NCBI GenBank assembly: GCA_036583965.1
Contig: JAZBQD010000001.1
Span: 17,987,608 to 18,051,607 of the forward strand
Direction of reading: 5' to 3'
Length of the DNA stretch: 64,000 nucleotides
From: Prunella strophiata
Taxonomy: Eukaryota; Chordata; Aves; Passeriformes; Prunellidae
Each line of letters opens with the position of its first letter. Positions within the stretch are counted from its first letter, which is position 1. Position numbers and translations under genes: made by a program. The notes beneath the pieces were generated by a model. The model was given only the letters and a program-made list of their open reading frames with translations. It was not told where the DNA came from and made no database searches. Shown piece by piece: positions 47,601 through 59,917 of the stretch.

Positions 47601-50239
47601 GGGATTTACTTCTCTCCAAAAAGAAGGGCATATTTTAAATCCCCCTCAATGCCACCCTAACACTCACAATGCCTGAGAAATCGAGAGTTTGCACTGGTGC
47701 TGGAAAACCAAGGGGGACTTGCTTCCCAAGAGTTTCCTTGGTTGCTTTCTCTTTGCAGCTCATTTTATGGGGATAACTCTTAGTTAATTTTATGAACTGT
47801 TCTCCAGCATATTAGACAAATAACCTTTTCTTCAGAAGGACACATTCTTTGAGACTAACATTAAAGAGGAAAAATTGTAATATTCCTTTCCACTGTGACT
47901 TCAATTTACAACCACATATTGGGCATAATATGATTTTAATATCTACGTGCCCAAGAGAAAAATTGGCAAATGCGATGCCCTGCGAGATCAAATAATTTTA
48001 TATATAGACTTAAAAACACTCATTTGGCACTCTTTGGTACAGCCCTGAATTTATATTTACAGGAAACTATAAACTGCTCGTGGTGAGTCACGGAGCCCCT
48101 GAAAACATGGATTTTGCACCAAACTGGCAGGAGCAGGGAGGCTGTGCCCAGGGAAGCTGGCACAGCCTGAAGTGGGAGCCCAGTGGCTTTTACACTCAGC
48201 CCCACTGCAGCCCACTACCCATCCCAATTAAACCATCCCCTTACACCATCAACACCTGCATTATCTCTGTGTTTCAAGCACAGGAGAGGAGCTGCTGGAT
48301 GCAGGGAAGAATTCTGGAGATGACGTTTTGGGACACAGCCACAGCAAAGACAGAATATTCCAGCACTTGTCAGGAGAAGAAGTGAACACCCTCTATATGA
48401 TGCACAGAGCTCCAAAACTCAGGTCTCTCTAGGACAGGAGGAACAAACCAGTCAGATAAAAGACTGGGAGAAGGGATGGACAGAAGTGGACGGCAGGAGA
48501 AATAATCTACAGCAAGTGCAGAGGCCAACGACTGCACACTTTTAACGGCTCCCAGTGGCTTCAAATCAATTTACATTTAAAATAAATGAATTAAATCTGA
48601 TAATCTGTGATACCACTCAACCTATTTGCTCCAGGGCACTGAAATTCAAATATTCTCCAGTTCTGAAAATAGGCTTTCACCCACACGACAGACAAATGAA
48701 GACAAAGAATCCTCAGCCCAAACACCTCCCTGGTTTTCACACCATCAAATGGCAAAATCACTTCCATGGTGTTCAAGGCATTTTACTACCATGACTTTTG
48801 CCCCTTGCAGTCTATCTCCCGCATTTCTAAGGTAGTTCTAAAAATAAGTATTTTTGTTTTAATTCCAGAAAATCACAGCCATCCAGATGACACCAAGCAA
48901 ACAAAAAAAGGGGCATCCACCCCTGGCGTGTGAGAACCCCTCAGCCTGCACCCTGCTGCCATACTGGATGGGGCCACCCAAAAAAAACCCCCAGATTATT
49001 GCACTGATTTTGGCTAAAAATAATCTTTCTGGTTTAGCAGGCAGCTATTTTCAACTGGGATCTGATTTTCAGCAGTGCTGTCCTGACACAGCCATGACTC
49101 TGGGAACCAGTGGTCCGGCCCGTAACACACACGTGATGATGCATATTTACATATTTATATCCACAAGAACTCACTGGACTCTCTGCCAAGGCTGAAATTA
49201 CCTTTTCTTTTACAGATTTTAAAAAACCAACCATGCACTTTTTTTTTTTTAATACAGGCATGTCCTTACACTTAACAACTGCTCACACCTTTGTGCGTCA
49301 AAAGAAACATGTAATTAAATTAAGAGATGCACACACTCTTCCTTTTCTCCTGTCTCTTCTCCTTGAATGCCACGCCAGATAGCAAATCAAAATCTGCATT
49401 TAAATAGAATATTTTTAATGTATGAAAGTGGGCGGCCTGAGGGTAAAGAGGTATTGCATTCACTCACCATATGCACAAAATTGCATTTAAAATGTGATAC
49501 TACGCTTTAAAAATTTATTGAATTTTTTTTCTCATTTCAGTACCTTTGTTTTATTATAACAAAATCTTCTGCTCTACAGAGACTTTTGTATCAAAGCCTG
49601 CTAATAAAAATAATGTGATATTACATCATTTTATCAATTTAATCTCGAGAAAAAGGCTGATATTCAATCACATCTCATAAGTCACTATCTCTGGTAATTC
49701 CGGCCATTATTCAGTGCGAAATCCAAGCAGTCGGAATTCATTAACATAGGGCTGCTACAAATCTGCATTTTTTAGACTTTGTCAGAAAATGCAGCAGCCC
49801 CAACTCAGTGACCTGGATCTAACAGCCTTTCAGCAGAGAGGGCTGCCCAAGCCCAGCTCCCTTCCCGGGCTGGGACAAAGCCACCGAACAGGTCACGGAG
49901 CCAGGGGGGCTTGGGGAGCCCTCCCTGCCAGAGCAGCATCCCAGCCCCAGGGGAATCTCTGAGGTGGCTCCCTGCAAAGAGAGGGGCTGTCCCCTCCCGG
50001 GGTGCCAGCACCCAGTGACACATGTCAGGGCTGAAGTGTCACATCCCACCGGACAGCCCGCGGGGTGACGGCCACCGAGCGGATTTGACGCTGCGTCATC
50101 GGGTCAGCACCTTCAGGGGGAAAAAAAAAAATATGAAAAGAGTGGATTTTGAGGTAACTGCAGCCAGAGGATGCTAAAATCAAAGGGAGATTTGTGGGTG
50201 TGGTGGGACCCCAATCTTGTCATGCTGCAGGGGACAACG
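47601..50239. other. Intronic sequence without recognised gene
   Basis: The block 49260-49800 is AT-rich and repeat-free, with TAATTAAATTAAG, GCGGCCTGAGGG and a bulged hairpin at 49749-49800. A CpG patch with paired TGACG half sites lies at 50048-50105. No exon is recognised. Confidence 0.5.
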
Positions 50240-50323
50240 GCAAAGCCCTGCCAAACTGGTGCAAAGCCCTGCCAAACTCATCGGTGCAAAACCCTGCCAA
50301 ACTCATCGGTGCAAAATCCAGCC
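50240..50323. repeat. Short tandem repeat, 21-25 bp unit, about 3.5 copies
   Basis: GCAAAGCCCTGCCAAACT is repeated with spacers GGT, CATCGGT and CATCGGT, followed by a partial diverged copy. Confidence 0.9.
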
Positions 50324-50896
50324 ACAGTTTAGCAAAGCCCTTGCTGTGAGGATGCTCAGTGTGTCAGCAGGTTTCCATATCCCACCCACCTCCCAGAGCC
50401 CCTTTTGTAACTGAGAGATGCTCTTCATCCTTTGTTGCCCACAGAGCCACCCAGCAGCTTTTCTGCCCAGCCAGGAGCAGCCTCCCAACAAAACACTCCC
50501 AAACTCAGGAACGTGAAAAGTCCCAAGCAGAAACATGCTGTCCTCCAAGAATTTTCCATTGACCTCATACATAAAATCATAATAAAAATAACAATTTAAT
50601 TCTAATTAGACCATATTTTGCTGACCAATAGCCTCACCTCTTCACCATACAAGCAAGCTGAGGAAAGTTCATAACAGTGCTTGTGTTTATTGCTGCACAA
50701 AGGGTACAGCTGCTGTACAGGAACAGAATCCCAGCCAACTTCAGTGGCATCAGTCCTGGTTACCAGAGAGGATCTCTTTATGTTATCACATTTCTCAAGA
50801 TCTGTAAAAATAGCAGTGATCTCCACTCCATAGTTCAGGTGGGATTTGAAGCAACCACACTGCTGTGTTCCAGAGGTACCTCCAACAGGTTACAGA

Positions 50897-50985
50897 TCAC
50901 AGACTGACAGAATGGTTTGGCTTGGAAATGACTTTTAAAGATCCTCTGATCCAAAGTCCAAGGCTGCAGAGCATTTCCATCACCC
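50897..50985 (-). mobile_element. CR1 LINE 3'-terminal remnant
   Basis: ATCACAGACTGACAGAATGG and TTTGGCTTGGAAATGACTTT, then AAAGATCCTCTGATCCAAAG: a diverged antisense 3' end of CR1. Confidence 0.7.
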
Positions 50986-51059
50986 ACAGGTCCTACTCTA
51001 CTCTCACCAAAGCCTGTAGCATTGAAAAAACACATTGGTGGGATAAATTTATATTAATT

Positions 51060-51097
51060 TCTCCATAGAGAAGGCATTTCAGCCTTCTCTATGGAGA
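51060..51097. repeat. Perfect 16-bp inverted repeat with 6-nt spacer
   Basis: TCCTTCTCT-type arms: CTCCATAGAGAAGGC at 51061-51075 is the exact complement of GCCTTCTCTATGGAG at 51082-51096, extended by one outer T-A pair. It ends a few bases before the antisense CR1 at 51100. Confidence 0.95.
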
Positions 51098-51099
51098 CT

Positions 51100-51380
51100 C
51101 CTAGAATGGTTTGGGGTTGGAAGGAACCCTCAAGACCATCTTGTTCCACCTCTACCATGGGCAGAGACATCTTCCACTATCCCAGGCTGCTCTGCAAGCC
51201 CCATCCAACCTGGCCTTGGACACTTCAAGGGATCCAGGGGCAGCCACAGCAGCTCTGGGCACCCTGTGCCAGGGCCTTACACCCTCACAGCCAAGATTTT
51301 CCTCCCAATATCTCATCTAAATCTACCCTCCTGCAGCCTGAAGCCGCCCCTGTTGTCCCTTGTCACAAGCCCTTCCATGG
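51100..51380 (-). mobile_element. CR1 LINE 3'-end fragment
   Basis: Antisense copy: AGAATGGTTTGGGGTTGGAA, CTACCATGGGCAGAGACATC, AGCCACAGCAGCTCTGGGCA, CCCTGTGCCAGGGCC, ATCTAAATCTACCCTCCTGC. Confidence 0.95.
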
Positions 51381-52469
51381 CTGTGCCTGCTGCAGAGCTC
51401 CTGCTGCTGAAACCAGGCAGAAGGGAAATCACAGCTCCCCCAGGGAACACCTCTGCATCAGCATCACTTTGTACAGAGTTGGCTTATTCTGCACAAGTCA
51501 CACCTCAAACAGAGATCCTTTTCCATTTTCTTCTTCCTTTGGTAGATACCAGTGAAACAGCCACCACTGACAGCAGCCACACTGGATTACTCTGATGCAA
51601 GTCAGATCTACATTTGCCCAAGACCTTGCCCAGGAGAAAAGCATCTCCTAAGTGAGCAGCTTAAGCCCCACAGAGCAGCAAAACCCCACCCACAACCACC
51701 ACCAACCCACTGCTGCTCTCTGAAAAATATTGCAGTGCACTGCCAGTCACACAGACACAAATCTGCAGCAAAACTCCGAGCCCAGAAAGGTGAAAGTCAT
51801 TATTTGTGAGAGCAGATGAGGCTGTTGCAATTCCAGAATAAAATGGAAATGTGCTGTTGGTAGCGAGCGGTACATTGTTTTAACGTGTTGTGATATTTAT
51901 AAATATATGAAGTTTAAATAATCAGATGACAGAGAGTTCCTTTTCATCTCCTGAATGTTTATTATTCTTCACACATTAGCACTTTTCCCCCCAAATGTTA
52001 TATCTTCTGCCATTTATAATTAATTTTAACAGCTTCTGCAACTTATCCCACAGGTTGTTGCTGTTTCTTTTAAACAGCGTGCTGCTGAGAAATTGATTTG
52101 TTTGCTCTGTGTGCCTACAGAAATCACATTATGAAATATGCATAAATGTCATTTCTTGGGCTGCTTCTGAGGATTAGCAGAGAAGAAAAGCTCACTGAGG
52201 AAGAGACAAACAATAACAAAGCCCAACTTAACACTTACATTCAGCCACATTCCCGGCCCCTGAATATGGGAAACTCCACGGACTACACTTCATTTACCAT
52301 TCTGATGGTGTTGTTTTGATACATACACATTATTTACAGATTTTTCCAACAGTCACCCTTTCATACACATGTAACCAGAGCAGACTCTTATCCCCAGCAC
52401 TTGGCCATGCATGGGCTCAAACAGGTCCTTCCCTTCCAGCCCAAGAAACCACAGCTTGAAGCCCCCATT
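51381..52469. other. Intronic sequence without recognised gene
   Basis: The part 51820-52160 is repeat-free and AT-rich (AGCGAGCGGTACATTG, ATAATTAATTTTAACAG, TATGCATAAATG) and could be regulatory. No exon is recognised. Confidence 0.45.
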
Positions 52470-52930
52470 TGATGCCTCAGGTTTTGGTTTTTCTATTTTT
52501 CAGATTCTGTGCTGCTTTAGTGTGTGGGGCTGAACTTCACATCAGGGGATGGTGAGCTCTGTGCACAGAGCAGGGAGACAAAACAATTCCTGCTCCAGCT
52601 GGGCACCAAGGACAAATGATCCAAATCTCAGCCCAAGAGCACAAACAGCGTGGGCTGAGGAGAGAAAAACAAGCAGGGTGGGACTGCAGGGGCTAAAGCT
52701 GGAATGGGACAATGAACTCCAAGGTGCAAATGGAGCAGAGCTGATCCAAGGGAGAGACCCCGTGCCTGGTTGTGCATTTTGTGCCCATTTTGGTTCATCT
52801 TGGGTGCAGCCCTGGCTGGGCTCTGGTGCTGCCCAAGGTGGATCCATGGAGGAGATCCTTTGAATAAATCCCTGCTTTATTCTTTAGCTCTGTCCTGCCT
52901 CTGCTCCAGGTCAGCCTTCCCAAGGCATCA
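52470..52930 (+). mobile_element. Solo endogenous retrovirus LTR with intact ends (461 bp)
   Basis: The element begins TGATGCCT and ends AGGCATCA, a perfect 8-bp terminal inverted repeat with the canonical TG and CA. It is flanked on both sides by CATT (52466-52469 and 52931-52934), a 4-bp target-site duplication. An AATAAA poly(A) signal sits at 52863-52868, followed by a U5-like CTTTATTCTTTAGCTCTGTC. The text is familiar from songbird ERV LTRs. No viral genes are present, as expected after recombination between two LTRs. A 4-bp duplication fits gammaretrovirus-like (ERV1) elements. It is antisense to CTBP2. Confidence 0.9.
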
Positions 52931-53035
52931 CATTGTCCACAGGATCAGCACAGAGCCTGCAGATGGCACCTGAGATGGCCACACTCTCAACAGGTTTAAT
53001 GACAAAATAAAGGCATCACAACTGAGCAGTCCAAC

Positions 53036-53125
53036 ATCACAGAATCTGAGCTGGAAGAGACCCACAAGGATCATCCAGTCCAGCTCCTGGCCCTGCACAG
53101 GACAGCCCCAAGAAGCACAGCATAT
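53036..53125 (-). mobile_element. CR1 LINE 3'-end fragment, third subfamily type
   Basis: ATCACAGAATCTGAGCTGGA, GACCCACAAGGATCATCCAG and TCCAGCTCCTGGCCCTGCAC match the avian CR1 variant with the GGGACCCACAAGGATCATCG wording. It is antisense and short. Confidence 0.8.
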
Positions 53126-55980
53126 GCTGAGATTCCAGACCAACAAAACACAGCAGCACCCAGGGATTCAGATAAAAACAACTTTTCCCCAAAGTCTGGA
53201 GCAGGACCCTGCCCAGAGGAGGCAGAGGCAGCTCCTGAGGATGCAAGGCAGCTCTGCCATGCTATCTCCCACTGCAGAGCACTCTGAATGACACCTTCTG
53301 AAATGCAAACCAGATATTTTTCTCGGAGACTTCGTTAGACACATCACTCTCCTATATTATTACAGAGAGCTGTCAAAACAGCCTGGTGGGAAAGCTCTTC
53401 CCCAGACATGTACAAGTATAAATTGTCATAGTATGAAGTAAATTCCATTAACAGCAACACAGTCATTATTTTGCATAATAAAAGTAAAGGCTCTTTGCTT
53501 GTGATCTATGTATTTACGACCATGGAACCAACTAGCACTTTCTCTTTTCTGATGCCTTTGTTAAAATTACAACATAATTGGTTGCTGTTGCAGATATTAA
53601 TGTCTGATAACAAAGTGCCTAAGGCAGGAAAGCTGAAGTGGTAGTGAAACAGCACCAGTGACAAACCTCAAATTCCTGTTCTCCAAGGAGTAACCAAACC
53701 AACTGAAAGAAAATAGTAATTTTTAATTTGTATCATCACAGGCATTAGTTGAATGATGAATATTGCAAATTCAAAGCATAACTTTTTAAAAATACACTTT
53801 TAAAATGCACAGTCTCTTAATTCTGGCTATGAAACCCCCCAAAAACCCAGCTGAGATATTTCAAAGGACTCTTCAGTGTTCAGAACACCCCAGGACTCTG
53901 AGGGGTATCAAAGAATCAGTGTAAGTCCTAAAATATGCTGGGTAACCTCTCTGCTCTAGAAACAAATGTATTTCCGTTCATAAGGGGAAAAAATAACTTT
54001 GAAATACCTGAGTTCTCAGTGACTAGTGCCAATGCATTCCCAAAAACCTGCACTTCCAGAGCATGTCCATCCTGGTTGGAAGCAGCAGTGATGATACACA
54101 GGAATACTCAGCCCTCCCTGAGTTTACACACACGTTGTGTTTATGAATAAAATTGCAGCTTCAAGTCTCAGCCATGATGAGCAATTGGGAGCCTGGCTGT
54201 TATAAATACCATGCCAATTGCAGCAAGCTGGGTTGGGGATAGTGTATATTATTTATTACAATTCAGTCTGTCATGGAATTAAGCACATTGAGCCAATTTC
54301 AATATGAGCACAGGGGGAAGAAGAGATTACATTCAAATGAATAAAGTTGCTCTGAAAACAAAACAATGTCATCTGGTAGCTTTTTTTTTCCCATGAACTG
54401 GCTCATTAATAGGAAAAAAATAACCTGCAGTTACTCACTCTGCACCTTCTCTGTCCCCTCTCCCTTCCTGTTGCAAAACCAGGGACATTTCTGACATCTC
54501 CTCTGGGAAACTTGATGGTAATTGTTCAAAAGCTCAAGGATGGCAAGATCCCCAAGGTGTAAATAAGAAAAACAAACATCTGCATCTGCTGTTACAAAGG
54601 ATTCCTCACTAAAAGTCATTCACTTTCAGTTTTTTAATTATTCTTCTGTGATGGACATGATACCATTAATTTAATTTCAACTTGCATTTCCTATTACTAT
54701 AATCTACTGAGTTATCTCCACAGCAGTAGCAAAATCACTTTACGGTGAGCTATATCACTTCAGAGTTAATTACATGTATTTTAGGTTTGATAAATGAAAA
54801 TAGGGTCTGTGATTAATTGAAGGACAATCAATATGATCCAGCTATTAGACAGCTTGATGAGGTATCCAGTGTATGAATATAATCTATAGTAATCAGATAA
54901 TTGAAGACTGTGGACTAAAAAGATTTTAGGAAATCCAAGCTTCAATCTGAAAAATATCCCAATAAAATGGATGAAGTAAGAATGCTCACAAAACCAAGGA
55001 AGGTTTAAGACCCATTTCTATTTTGGATGGTTTTAAACAAAACTGCTTCACTGACTTAAAAAAAACTGCTTACTGTGATAAAACACAGAAAACAAGATGG
55101 ATTTTGTAAGTGAATCATAGGAGTATTTCTTATTTACCTCCCCCAAACTCCTTGAATCATATTTTACTAACGCCTTGTGATTCCTGGAGCTGACAGAGAT
55201 GGTTAAATAGTTTCATTAAACACACTCTGTCTTGGTGCAGCCACATCCTCCATCAAATTAAACAGTCAAATAGTTGAACAAATGAACCTTTTCCATCTCT
55301 TTTGACATGAAACCAAGTGTGCAAAACAGGCACATACCAACATGGGTTAGGCTTGTGATTCCAAAGGAGAGCTCAGGGAAGGGAGAAAATAATCAATAGG
55401 AGCAAAGCTGGAGTGTTCCACGTTCAGAAAAATATGGAATTGGTGAGTGCAATCCGTCCAGCATCAGCATAAATGCTGACAACTGTTAATCTACTGTAAC
55501 CCTGATTAATGGTTGCAGTTGTCCATTAATACCAGGCATTTTAACTTACATTACTTTAAAATTGATTAGTCAGTTAAGAATTCAATCCTAATGCTCAATA
55601 AAACTGCACTTGCTCTGCAAAGGCTGTAAGGAATGAGGTGATGCAGCACTGCCAGGCCTGAGGAGGGGCAGAGGAGAGGAGGAGCATGGTGCCATTCCTG
55701 GTGCCATTCCTGGCTGGCACATCCCTCTCCATGCTCCTCTCTCCTGATCTGGTGTCAGAGGTGGAAATACCTGAGTTCAGGACTTTGGGGAATGCCACCT
55801 GGGCAGGCCTGGGGGCAGCACCTCGGGCTGGGATGTGACCCTGGGAAGGACAATCCCCCCAGGCTGGCTATTGCAGATGGGGTCTCCTTCCACAGAGGGG
55901 TCTGGCATGACCTTCCCAACTCCTCCTCTTCCCCTCAACACCACCCTGTGTTTTTCTACCTTTTCCAAGCCATAATTTCC
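53126..55980. other. Intronic sequence without recognised gene
   Basis: The stretch is AT-rich and unique. Near 55679-55739 an 11-bp inverted repeat (GAGGAGCATGG with CCATGCTCCTC) encloses a tandem duplication of GTGCCATTCCTG. No exon is recognised. Confidence 0.5.
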
Positions 55981-55993
55981 ATCATCATCATCA

Positions 55994-56042
<49 letters not shown>

Positions 56043-56077
56043 CATCATCATTATTATTATTATTACTATTATTATTT
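55981..56077. repeat. Compound ATC/ATT microsatellite, ~97 bp
   Basis: The order is ATC x5, ATT x15, ATC x3, ATT x5, one ACT and ATT x3. Runs of isoleucine or asparagine codons in this stretch are artefacts of the repeat. Confidence 0.98.
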
Positions 56078-56619
56078 TCCCACCCTGTTTGCCTTCCCAG
56101 CACCAGCCACACTTCAGTGTGTACAGAAGGGACTCAGCAAACACCAAGGGGGAAATGTCAGCTTGCTGCATCACTTGTTTTTCCCCAAATGCCATGTGGG
56201 GGTACAGGATTTCACAGCACGTTACAGCAGCAGTGCCATGGCTACAGATCTCTCCCAGCTCCTGCTACCTTTCCTTCCAGGGAGCCCTTTGCCATGGATA
56301 CTTCAAACACCTGATGCAAGGATTTTAGCATCCAAAAAATCAGGTTTTGGGCTGCACCTGGAGCCTGGCAGCTAGCAGGGATGCTGGAGAAGGAAACCGA
56401 GGAGGCAGCATCAGTGGGGAAGGGAAGAACATTCAGTGCCAAGAAAATCATTTGTCATGAGAGAAATACCTTTTAAAAACTGTCTTCCAATTCAGCTTAG
56501 ATGAAAGAGATGTTTTGTGAACAGGTAAAGGCAGGTAAGCAACTCTGAGGTTCTCTTTGCCAAGGGAGATATGCTTTAGAACCAAAATTACAGACCCTTT
56601 CTTTTAGATCACCCTAAAA

Positions 56620-56945
56620 ATCATAGAAACACAAAATCACAGACTGGTTTGGGTTGGGGCATTAAATATCATTTACCTACATCCCCTGCCATGGATAGGG
56701 ATATCCTTCCATTACACCAGGCTGCTCCAAGCCCCATCCAACCTGGCCTTGGACAGTCCTGGTGTTCACAATCCTTCCAGGGATCCAGGGGCAGCCACAG
56801 CTGCTCTGGGCACCCTGTGCCAGGGCCTCACCTCCCTCACAGGGAACAATTCCTTCCTTTTCTCTAATCTAAATCTACCCTCATCCAGCTTGAAGCCATT
56901 CCCCCTTGTCCTATCACTACATGCCCTTGTGAAAAGTCCCTGATG
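56620..56945 (-). mobile_element. CR1 LINE 3'-end fragment
   Basis: Antisense copy: ATCATAGAAACACAAAATCA, CTGGTTTGGGTTGG, GCTCCAAGCCCCATCCAACC, AGCCATTCCCCCTTGTCCTA, TCACTACATGCCCTTGTGAA. A short insertion or duplication splits the GACACTTCCAGGG block. Confidence 0.95.
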
Positions 56946-57962
56946 AGAGCAATAAATGACAGCTAAAAAATAACCCTGGAAGCAACAGAAAGAATCTGCT
57001 TTCAGCACTGGCAGCACCAACTCACAGCTGCAGACCCAGAGATCCCAGTGTGACCTCTTCCCATGATTAGGGAGCTGAATTACTGTAAAGGTTCTCTAAG
57101 CACACCCTCCTCCAGCATCCCTGTACAAGCAGAAGCCCCTGGAGACAGGAGCAGTAATTTGGAGCACTCAGGGAGTGCAGAAGTGGAGCCTGGGCTAAGA
57201 TGCACAGATGCTGTTTTCAATTAACATTTTCTAAGTGCTGTTGAAAGCAGACTGAAGAGGTGCTGAAGTGACCAAGCCATGGTCCTGTTCCAGCCAGATG
57301 CAGCCAAAGTCTTCTGAAGCTGACTCCAGAAAGGTGGGAATAGCATCAAGACTGCATTTAGGATTCCTGTGCATTGGGACTCCCAAGGAAGTTCAAGTCT
57401 GAGATCAGTGCCACAAGAGCTCCTAGTAAGAGAAGGAATCAGATCACCACCACCTCACCCAAAGCCAACCCATGGTGGATCAGCTCTGTGCAGGCTGCAG
57501 CCCAGCTCTCCCATGGAGTCATGGTTCAGGCTTTCCCCACTTTCACATATCACCCCTTTCCATGGGCCCAGAACTGCCAAGGGCACTCTGAGCATTTCAG
57601 ACACTGCAGGCACACATCACAGAGGATGGGAATGCCAGCAGCCTCCACAGAGGCTCTGGGGACCAGCCACTCTGCTCACTGCCCCTGCTACCTTAAACAT
57701 TTCAGAGGGACAGTAAAACTTGTTAACATACTGTCAGAAATAAAAAATACCAGGAGAAAGAGGAAACTCCACACGACAAAATACCTGGAAGCCACCAAGG
57801 ACTTCGGAATAAATCCACAGCTGATTCATAAGGACAGCCCAGGACACAGCCTGGATTTTTTCATTATTTACCTGACCAGCAGCCTGGAAAACAGTGCTTC
57901 TGCACTGGCAGCACCCGAGGACATGAGCTGATTTTTCGTGATCTGCCAGGCTGCAAGAGCAG
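56946..57962. other. Intronic sequence without recognised gene
   Basis: The stretch is unique. Overlapping frames of 115 and 185 codons (57369-57931) have no recognisable family features. Confidence 0.5.
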
Positions 57963-58120
57963 ATGCTGTGGCTGCTTCTTCCTGAAACATTCAAGGTCAG
58001 GCTGGACAGGGCTCTGAGCAACCTGACCCAGTGGAAGGTGTCAGTGCTCATGGCAGGGGGTTGTAAGGAAATCATCTTTAAGGTCCCTTCCAACCTAAAC
58101 CATCCTGTGATTCTGAGAGC
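57963..58120 (+). mobile_element. CR1 LINE 3'-end fragment
   Basis: Sense copy: AAACATTCAAGGTCAGGCTG, GACAGGGCTCTGAGCAACCT, TTTAAGGTCCCTTCCAACCT, ending CCATCCTGTGATTCTGAG. Confidence 0.95.
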
Positions 58121-59173
58121 CCCTGGTGCTCCCAACCTGCACATCCCACACTTGTCATGATTACAGCAGCACCAGAAATGATGCAATGGCCTCCTCTGCA
58201 AAGCCCTTTAATAACATTAATGTCTGTCAGGCCAGACTTTAAGTATTAACATATGGGGAGAAAGCCAAATAACTTAATATTATTGTGTGTGTGTCTGAAA
58301 TAACACTCCACAAGGCCTCTTATACTGAACATTAAACCTGCTTAAGAGAAGACATTTGAGCAGAATCAATTATTTTGCAGTAATTCTTCACATTGAATGA
58401 GGCATTTTAAGTATATGTTGTCACAGCAGAACTCTTCACATATTTAAAAGCACGTTTTCCATGAAATTTAGTTACAAAAACAATATTATGAATGTGAAAT
58501 TATCCTTTATGCAGCAAAAGGTTTGAGAGCAAATCCTTCCCATATCTGTAGACAGAAATATTCACAACATTATACCAAAGGTCCTACCAACACTTCATTA
58601 TAAATTTCTCCCCTTATATTCAGGGGAATTAGAAAAATCTCTGCCTAGAGGGGATTGTTTTCATAAACTCAGTGCACAGGGGTCTCAGTACAGGCAGGAA
58701 TGTTTATGGAAAATCTGAGATTAGAACATTTCAAACTGCCTGGTTTCAAGTTGCACACATGTAAATCTATAAATAGCACAGGAACCGTGTGTATGAAAAG
58801 TGAAGAAATAACACATTGTGCAAAAAAACCAAGTTTGTCATTACAATGGAAAATGAACATTTTTTTTTTTCCCTATTTGACTAAAAATCTAATTTACTAC
58901 CAAGCTATTCCATTTTGCTGCTAGATTGCCACAAGTGTTATCTCCAGGAGTTTTTAATACCAGCTTGTGCTTACAGTCCCTCAGTAGGTTCTCCAGGTTT
59001 AACCCTTCCCCAGGAGCAGAGCTGGGTCACTGCTCACTGCTTTGGGACCTTGGCACACAAACAGAGCTCCAGTGCAACCCAGCAGCTTCAAAACCCACAG
59101 AAACAGTAAAGCCCAGGTGTCAAAATGCTGTGCAGCACCTCAGGCAGGAACCCCACGATGCTGGGCTTGAGCC
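58121..59173. other. Intronic sequence without recognised gene
   Basis: The stretch is AT-rich and unique, with a short TG run near 58285 and a T-run near 58859. No exon is recognised. Confidence 0.5.
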
Positions 59174-59600
59174 ACCTCCTCCTGCCATCCCAAAAAATGG
59201 GCAGTGGGAGAGGTGACACCCTGGGGACATGCCCATAGCAGGACACACACCTCCTGCCATCCCAAAAAATGGGCAGTGGGAGGGGTGACACTCTGGGGAC
59301 ATGCCCATAGTAGGACACACACCTCCTGCCATCCAGAAATGGGCAGTGGGAGAGGTGACACCCTGGGGACATGCCCATAGGACTGCACACACCTCCTGCC
59401 ATGCCAGAATGGGCAGTGGGAGAGGTGACACTGGGGACATGCCCACAGGAGGACACACACCTCCTGCCATCCAGAAATGGGCAGTGGGAGGGGGTGACAC
59501 CCTGGGGACATGCCCACAGCAGGACACACACCTCCTGCCATCCAGAAATGGGCAGTGGGAGGGGTGACACCCTGGGGACATGCCCATAGCAGGACACACA
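59174..59600. repeat. Minisatellite, 68-72-bp unit, six copies
   Basis: CCTGCCAT starts a unit at 59181, 59253, 59325, 59395, 59463 and 59534. Each unit continues with ATGGGCAGTGGGAG, a GGTGACACCCTGGGGACATG block, GCCCATAGCAGGACACACAC. Length differences come from small indels. Open frames of up to about 190 codons on the minus strand are by-products. Confidence 0.97.
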
Positions 59601-59917
59601 GAGTGGGATGCACAGGCTGTGGGCAGGAAAGAACACTCCAAGCTGCCAAAGGAATGATGCTGGCACAGCTCAGGGTGGTGTCCTGCCACCAGCAGGATGG
59701 GATGGCCAAAGGATCAGAGAAAGCAGGGCAGCACCTCCACTGGGGCAGTTAGTCCCTGAGGACTTTCAATACTATTTTAACAGAGAACCACCCTGGAAAT
59801 GGTGCTGGTGATCTCCAAGCTCACAGCTCTCATGGCAGAGGTGCCACAAGGGGCTGGCAGGGGCTTCCTGACCTGCAAGGTGTGCCAGGCTGGCCCCAGG
59901 TCCATCCTCACTGCCCT

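Noticed and set aside
55792..56328. 178-codon frame with a long isoleucine run
   Set aside because: The run is the ATT/ATC microsatellite; flanks have no recognisable features.
59088..59709. Frames of about 190 codons with repeated cysteine-rich blocks
   Set aside because: Produced by the 68-72-bp minisatellite. Indels between units shift the frame, and the same repeats appear in three frames.
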